Of a stretch of DNA of 18,626 nucleotides, positions 14,910 to 18,626 are shown piece after piece. Made by a program: the position numbers and the translations under genes. Origin of the DNA: an uncultured Lachnospiraceae bacterium (GTDB lineage Bacteria > Bacillota > Clostridia > Lachnospirales > Lachnospiraceae); NCBI GenBank assembly GCA_910586095.1, contig CAJUHQ010000062.1, positions 2,709-21,334 of the forward strand, written 5' to 3'. Position 1 is the stretch's first letter; every line of letters begins with the position of its first letter. The notes beneath the pieces were generated by a model. The model saw nothing but the letters and a program-made list of their open reading frames with translations. It did no database searches and was not told where the DNA came from.

Positions 14910-16285
14910 ATAAAAAATATGAAATTGATATGTGTAGTGGCTCAGTGTTTCAAAAAATGCTCTTTTTTGCCCTGCCTCTTATGTGTTCTAGTATCTTGCA
15001 ACTTTTATTTAATGCGGCAGATATCGTAGTAGTGGGACGTTTTGCAGGGGATAATGCCCTGGCGGCAGTGGGTTCTAATTCAGCACTAATTAATTTATTG
15101 ACCAATCTTTTTGTAGGTCTTTCTATTGGAACAAATGTATTAATAGCACAATATTATGGTGGAAAAAAGGATACAGATTTACGTGAAACAGTCCATACAT
15201 CCATGCTTTTAAGCGTTTATAGTGGCTTAATTTTAACGGTTATAGGGATCGTAGGGGCACGCACGCTTCTAGAGTGGATGCAGGCGCCGCCTGAGGTGTT
15301 AGAGCTGGCAGTATTGTATCTGCGCATCTATTTTCTAGGAATGACAGCAACAATGGTATATAATTTTGGAAGTGCTATTTTGCGTGCAGTGGGGGATACC
15401 AAAAGACCATTGTATTATTTGTTACTAGCAGGTATTATCAATGTGTTGCTCAACTTGTTTTTTGTGGTTACATGCAAAATGGGAGTGGCAGGAGTGGCAG
15501 CGGCCACAGCCATTTCACAGACCATTTCAGCCATCTTGGTGGTGCGTTGTCTAATCAAGGAGCAAAGTGGTATCCATCTTGACATCAAATCACTTTCTAT
15601 ATCGCGGGCTAAGATGGGGAGAATTATGCGTATCGGATTGCCAGCAGGATTTCAGGGAGTTGTGTTCTCGCTCTCTAATGTGGTCATCCAGTCGGCTGTC
15701 AATTCCTTTGGAGCAGTCGCAGTAGCAGGAAACTCGGCAGCGGCAAATATTGAAGGGTTCGTCTATATGGGAATGAACTCGTTTTATCAGGCAACGATTT
15801 CTTTTACTAGTCAAAATTATGGTGCAAAGCAATACAAACGTATCTATAAAATTTTAATGGCGGGAGAGCTCTATGCAATTGCGACGGGAGTGATTCTAGG
15901 CAATTTGGCAGTGCTTTTTGGCAAGGCATTACTAGGGATTTATTCGCCGAGTGCAGAAGTAGTTGCGGCAGGAATAGCACGACTTCAAATCATTTGTACA
16001 GTATATGCGCTGTGTGGGGTTATGGATGTGTTGGTAGGAGCACTGCGCGGAATTGGGTATGCAGTGATTCCGATGGTGGTTTCAATAGTAGGGGCTTGTG
16101 GACTAAGACTTTTGTGGATTGCCACCATTTTTCAAATCCCACAGTATCACAATCTAACAGTAGTGTATTTGTCATATCCAATTACATGGACAGTCACATT
16201 GATTATTCATGCGATTACCTTTGTGTTGGCCGCCCGTAAGGTGCTACGAGTGCAGGACAATGCAGAGGAACAAACAGTGCAATAA
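14906..16285 (+). CDS. MATE family efflux transporter 2
   Basis: A 459-residue exporter of the MATE family, from a branch different from MATE 1. The two are not a recent tandem duplication: the first half here has FALPLMCSSILQLLFNAADIVVVGRFAGDNALAAVGSN and SAILRAVGDTKRPLYYLL, and the second half FTSQNYGAKQYKRIYKIL and LVGALRGIGYAVIP. About twelve hydrophobic helices. Cargo unknown. The ATG 14906 lies at the end of the structured repeat, which supplies the SD. It ends five bases before the stop of the convergent ferredoxin-type gene, with no hairpin terminator between, so the transcripts may overlap at their ends. Confidence 0.95.
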   Translation: MNKKYEIDMCSGSVFQKMLFFALPLMCSSILQLLFNAADIVVVGRFAGDNALAAVGSNSALINLLTNLFVGLSIGTNVLIAQYYGGKKDTDLRETVHTSMLLSVYSGLILTVIGIVGARTLLEWMQAPPEVLELAVLYLRIYFLGMTATMVYNFGSAILRAVGDTKRPLYYLLLAGIINVLLNLFFVVTCKMGVAGVAAATAISQTISAILVVRCLIKEQSGIHLDIKSLSISRAKMGRIMRIGLPAGFQGVVFSLSNVVIQSAVNSFGAVAVAGNSAAANIEGFVYMGMNSFYQATISFTSQNYGAKQYKRIYKILMAGELYAIATGVILGNLAVLFGKALLGIYSPSAEVVAAGIARLQIICTVYALCGVMDVLVGALRGIGYAVIPMVVSIVGACGLRLLWIATIFQIPQYHNLTVVYLSYPITWTVTLIIHAITFVLAARKVLRVQDNAEEQTVQ

Positions 16286-16290
16286 AGGAA

Positions 16291-17127
16291 CTATAATGCA
16301 TTTTTTGGACATGCTTTTACACATTCAAAACATAAAATACATTCGGTTGCATTTTCACGCTTCCTTGATGGATCTGTCATGTCAACATTCATAGGACATA
16401 CTTTTTTGCATTTACCACAGGAGACGCACTTGTCCTTGTCACACCGGATGCGCATCAGAGAAAAGTAAGACATAGGCTTTAAAAATACAGTGATTGGACA
16501 TATGTATTTACAAAAAGCACGATTATCCTTGAGTGCAAAAGCCAAACTAATCCCAATGATGTAATACAAACCATTGCCAATCAAGAATGCCCAGAACATC
16601 ATTTTTGCCATATTTTTAGCATGCATAAGAAAGAGTGCACTGACAAAAATAAAAGACAGAAAAAAAGTAATATATCGTATCCATCCCCATTTTTTTCGAG
16701 GATACTGTGGTACTTTATAGGGAAGTAGGTCTAGAATCATGGCAGTCCAACAAGCATATCCACACCATCCACGGCCAAAGATCAACGGTCCAAAGATCTT
16801 TGCCACCGCATAGTGAATGGTCGCCGCTTCAAAGACACCTGTAAACAGATAGTACCAAAATCCTTCGATCTGCATATTTTCATTGCAGAATAGTCCGAGG
16901 TAGACAAACATATAGGTCCCAACCAAAAATTGTGAAATCCTGCGCGCATGTTTGTATTGAAACTGGAACAAAAGAAATCCTATGGCTAATGAAGTTCCAA
17001 TATAGGTAAAATTAAATAGATAAAAAATATTTTTCATGGTAAGCCAAAGCGTGATGGCAATGGTTTCAAAGATTAGCCACATCATAGCAGGTACTATAAA
17101 TTTTTTAATCTTGTTTGCTTGTTTCAT
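16291..17127 (-). CDS. NapH-like membrane ferredoxin-type 4Fe-4S protein
   Basis: A 278-residue membrane protein with about five helices and two C-terminal [4Fe-4S] sites: C234-x2-C237-x2-C240-x3-CP and C263-x2-C266-x2-C269-x3-CP. In the membrane part are GRGWCGYACW (C122, C126) and CKYICP (C206, C210), the CX3C pairs of the NapH/NosR/RdxA/CcoG-like group (Fer4_5). Members pass electrons across or along the membrane, often from quinol; the partner here is unknown and no reductase subunit is nearby. The ATG 17127 has GGAGG six bases upstream, within a minus-strand copy of the structured repeat. An upstream in-frame start at 17196 would read through that repeat and is rejected. It lies downstream of padR on the same strand. 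Confidence 0.92.
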   Translation of the reverse strand: MKQANKIKKFIVPAMMWLIFETIAITLWLTMKNIFYLFNFTYIGTSLAIGFLLFQFQYKHARRISQFLVGTYMFVYLGLFCNENMQIEGFWYYLFTGVFEAATIHYAVAKIFGPLIFGRGWCGYACWTAMILDLLPYKVPQYPRKKWGWIRYITFFLSFIFVSALFLMHAKNMAKMMFWAFLIGNGLYYIIGISLAFALKDNRAFCKYICPITVFLKPMSYFSLMRIRCDKDKCVSCGKCKKVCPMNVDMTDPSRKRENATECILCFECVKACPKNAL

Positions 17128-17182
17128 AATAATCCTCCATGCCGCCTCTAGCGGCTCAAATACAAGTGTGAAATTTAGTACT
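17128..17182 (-). repeat. Structured repeat copy at the start of the ferredoxin-type gene
   Basis: On the minus strand the order is TTTCAC, a linker with TGTATTTGA, hairpin GCCGC-TAGAG-GCGGC (17141-17155), SD GGAGG (17134-17138), ATTATT, ATG. The stretch from TATTTGAGCCGC to the ATG matches the one before MATE 2 at all but a few places, most of them in the hairpin loop. Further upstream, forward 17180-17215 holds an imperfect AAGTACT/AGTACTT inverted repeat that may be the partner hairpin. The frame equal to the MATE 2 upstream ORF is closed here by a TAG in the loop. Confidence 0.8.
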
Positions 17183-17255
17183 TCTCTGCGAAGCAAAGCA
17201 GTTGGAAGTACTTTTTACTATGTTATGATTGCTCTTTAGAATATTATCTTATTGC

Positions 17256-17801
17256 TTATAAAGTTTCTAATTTCTCAATACATCGATTTGCCCACTCAAT
17301 ACAAGTTTTGATAAAACTATATCCAAAATCAGCCGTAAACTGCCAGTAGATTGTCTGATAAGTATCTTTGTCTGAACCATACTGTTGTATACTCTTAGGT
17401 ATAGAATCCATTCTCTTCAGATAGGATTCACAATCGACTACAAACTGTCTTAACATCGCAGCGCTTTGAGCAGGTGACATAGTTCCGCTAAAAAAGACCT
17501 TCATCAGAAAAGCACTTTTAAAATGTGTAGCATCTTCTTTGTCCTTCTCTGCAAGCCAATTCATAAATTCTTTTTTGCCAGTATCTGTGATAGAAAAAAT
17601 TTTTTTATTAGGGCGTTCTGACTGAATAATGGTTTTCCCACAAATATATCCTTTGTTTTCTAACTTTTTTAGTTCTAGATAAATGTGACTGTTTTGAGCA
17701 TGCCAAAAAAATTCCAAAGAGGATTCAAATGCCTTTACTAGATCGTATCCACTCATAGGTTTATAATTTAGAAATCCTAAAATTCCAAAAGCTAAGGACA
17801 T
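17256..17801 (-). CDS. PadR family transcriptional regulator
   Basis: A 181-residue DNA-binding repressor. Residues 1-85 are the PadR winged helix: LAFGILGFLNYKPMSGYDLVKAFE, then SHIYLELKKLENKGYI as recognition region and KKIFSITDTGKKEFMNWL as wing. The rest (about 95-180) is the helical dimerisation part of the longer, Vir-type PadR subfamily. Ligand unknown. AAAGGAG lies 13 bases before ATG 17801, longer than usual, with a weaker GGTG nearer; no other in-frame start is better. It is upstream of, and on the same strand as, the ferredoxin-type gene, with 128 bases between. PadR proteins often control their own gene and neighbouring membrane genes, so the ferredoxin-type gene is a likely target. 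Confidence 0.93.
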   Translation of the reverse strand: MSLAFGILGFLNYKPMSGYDLVKAFESSLEFFWHAQNSHIYLELKKLENKGYICGKTIIQSERPNKKIFSITDTGKKEFMNWLAEKDKEDATHFKSAFLMKVFFSGTMSPAQSAAMLRQFVVDCESYLKRMDSIPKSIQQYGSDKDTYQTIYWQFTADFGYSFIKTCIEWANRCIEKLETL

Positions 17802-17881
17802 TACAACACCAATACTCCTTTCTTTACCTGCGAATAGTTCGCATTGTCAATGCAGCTATTTTTATTTTATATTATAATATT

Positions 17882-17910
17882 ATACTAATCAATAATTATA
17901 CTATTGTCAA
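17882..17910 (-). promoter_or_regulatory. Candidate padR promoter
   Basis: On the minus strand TTGACA (forward 17905-17910), a consensus -35, stands 17 bp from TAGTAT (forward 17882-17887). This predicts a leader of about 75 bases. A TATAAT three bases further on is too distant for normal spacing. Confidence 0.55.
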
Positions 17911-17917
17911 CTATGGA

Positions 17918-17942
17918 GTATGCTTATTGTCTAATAAGTATA
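17918..17942. promoter_or_regulatory. Dyad upstream of the padR promoter, possible operator
   Basis: TATGCTTATT (17919-17928) pairs with AATAAGTATA (17933-17942) around GTCT with one G-T mismatch. It lies eight bases upstream of the candidate padR -35 element. The position fits a regulator site, but the sequence is not a clear ATGT-N8-ACAT PadR box. Confidence 0.35.
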
Positions 17943-17963
17943 TTTTCTATAGAACAATAGAGG

Positions 17964-18003
17964 GACAATTTTATACATATAGTACGTTAAATTGTCATGA
18001 CAA
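17964..18003. repeat. Nested palindromes GACAATTT/AAATTGTC and TTGTCATGACAA
   Basis: GACAATTT (17964-17971) is inverted as AAATTGTC (17989-17996). The second copy overlaps a perfect 12-bp palindrome TTGTCATGACAA (17992-18003). Repeated TTGTC half-sites also occur at 17904 and 17927, so several copies lie upstream of padR. A protein-binding role is inferred. Confidence 0.4.
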
Positions 18004-18245
18004 AAAAGATAGAGAGTGTTAAAAAGGGCACAATCTTTGCGGGGTTGCGGGTTTTCTTTTTTTAAAATTTTTAAAGGTTGTAAGAATAAAATTGCTAAAA
18101 AGACCACATATGACCCTTAATACACACATAAATTTTGTAAGATGTAAAAAATGGTAATTATTAGGGAATTTTGTCGAATTGATGCCAAGATTCTTTTCAA
18201 GTCTGATAGAAAAAATCAGAAGCGTATTTTATAGTAAACTCGCAA
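18004..18245. other. Gene-free stretch, nothing recognised
   Basis: An AT-rich stretch with a G-run (GCGGGGTTGCGGG near 18039-18052) followed by a T-rich tract, but no convincing hairpin for a terminator. The frame opening at 18179 runs into the repeats that follow and is not credited as a gene. Confidence 0.5.
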
Positions 18246-18375
18246 CATGTACAGCCTGCCGTCTGGCGGGCCGCATGGCCATCCATACTATGAAAGTCGA
18301 AGACTTTCATAGTAAACGCACATCATGTACAGTCTGCCGTCTGGCGGGCCGCATGGCCATCCATACTGTGAAAGT
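18246..18375. repeat. Second structured repeat type, two units 78 bp apart
   Basis: A 52-bp core (18246-18297 and 18324-18375) is repeated with two differences in the core. Each has a hairpin with loop GTCT: GCCTGCC/GGCGGGC at 18254-18271 and GTCTGCC/GGCGGGC at 18332-18349. After it come CGCATGGCCATCCATACT and then [A/G]TGAAAGT. Between the units lies a perfect 12-bp inverted repeat, ACTATGAAAGTC (18287-18298) with GACTTTCATAGT (18302-18313). The order (TTTCA, GTAC, GC hairpin, ATGG, TGAAA) is like that of the SD-bearing repeat, but the SD is replaced by CATCC. The peptide frame across it is set by the repeat. Confidence 0.85.
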
Positions 18376-18526
18376 TGTCTTATTTTCATAATAAATGATA
18401 ATTGGTTTGTTGTGGCTTACCAGTTACTATAAAAGGTTAAAAATTTATAAACAGGCAAATGCACAAAACATAGAGGTATAGTGGTGTCCGTACATGACAG
18501 TGACCTTTAGAAAAAGAATAGAGTTT

Positions 18527-18626
18527 GGAGTTAGTGTGAAATATAAAATTTCACACATCTTGATTGTAGTACATGCTAAAGCATGCGAATGGGAGTTAGT
18601 GTGAAATATAAAATTTCACACATCTT
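18527..18626 (+). repeat. SD-bearing structured repeat, two units, no gene seen downstream
   Basis: SD GGAG (18527-18530), GTG 18536 and hairpin GTGAAAT/ATTTCAC (18536-18554); then hairpin CATGC-TAAA-GCATG (18572-18585), SD GGGAG (18591-18595), GTG 18601 and an identical second hairpin (18601-18619), cut by the window end. Period 65 bp. The 22-codon frame from 18536 ends with a TGA (18602-18604) overlapping the next GTG as GTGA. Whether a gene follows beyond 18626 cannot be seen. Confidence 0.87.

Noticed and set aside
17128..17196. N-terminal extension of the ferredoxin-type protein by 23 residues
   Set aside because: The extension would translate the structured repeat, while GGAGG stands six bases before ATG 17127.
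18179..18391. 70-codon plus-strand reading frame with an internal protein repeat (CRLAGRMAIHT twice)
   Set aside because: The peptide repeat is simply the 78-bp structured DNA repeat translated. There is no good SD at 18179, and the hairpins explain the sequence better than coding does.

Overview
The window is a stretch of an AT-rich bacterial chromosome, most likely from a Lachnospiraceae-like member of the Clostridia. The grounds are indirect: strong purine-rich Shine-Dalgarno (SD) sites, an argJ-B-D biosynthetic cluster with a YpeA-like acetyltransferase, a PadR regulator, MATE exporters, and many small structured repeats between genes. No rRNA, tRNA, phage gene or transposase was seen, and the species cannot be named from the sequence alone.

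Layout. 1-453: three copies of a ~107-bp structured tandem repeat, then inverted repeats. 454-2060, minus strand: a DUF1294 membrane protein and argG, whose leader can form two competing hairpins. 2061-2510: divergent control region with promoters on both strands and ArgR-type operators (ARG boxes). 2511-8019, plus strand: GNAT acetyltransferase, argJ, argB, argD and a membrane-anchored solute-binding protein whose start overlaps the argD stop. 8168-13114: a small DMT-family membrane protein, then a tight run of type-2 argC, an RsmF-like rRNA methyltransferase, an unrecognised membrane protein and a GT-C-like multispanning glycosyltransferase. 13224-16285: two MATE transporters. 16291-17801, minus strand: a NapH-like ferredoxin-type membrane protein and a PadR regulator. 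17802-18626: no credible gene, but operator-like palindromes and more structured repeats.

How the genes fit together. argJ, argB, argC and argD supply the cyclic acetyl pathway from glutamate to ornithine; argG carries out the penultimate step from citrulline to arginine. argF/argI, carAB and argH are not in the window. The ARG boxes suggest that one arginine repressor controls both argG and the GNAT-argJBD run.

The most unusual feature is a family of short dispersed repeats. Each unit has a GC-rich hairpin whose stem sequence varies while pairing is kept, then a strong SD, then a GTG or ATG start that lies in the 5' arm of a second hairpin. Copies of this unit supply the SD and start codon of the first MATE gene (GTG), the second MATE gene (ATG) and, on the opposite strand, the SD and start of the ferredoxin-type gene. 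One copy also makes a 23-codon upstream ORF whose TGA overlaps the ATG of the second MATE gene. Untethered copies lie at the right end of the window. It looks like a portable translation-initiation module.
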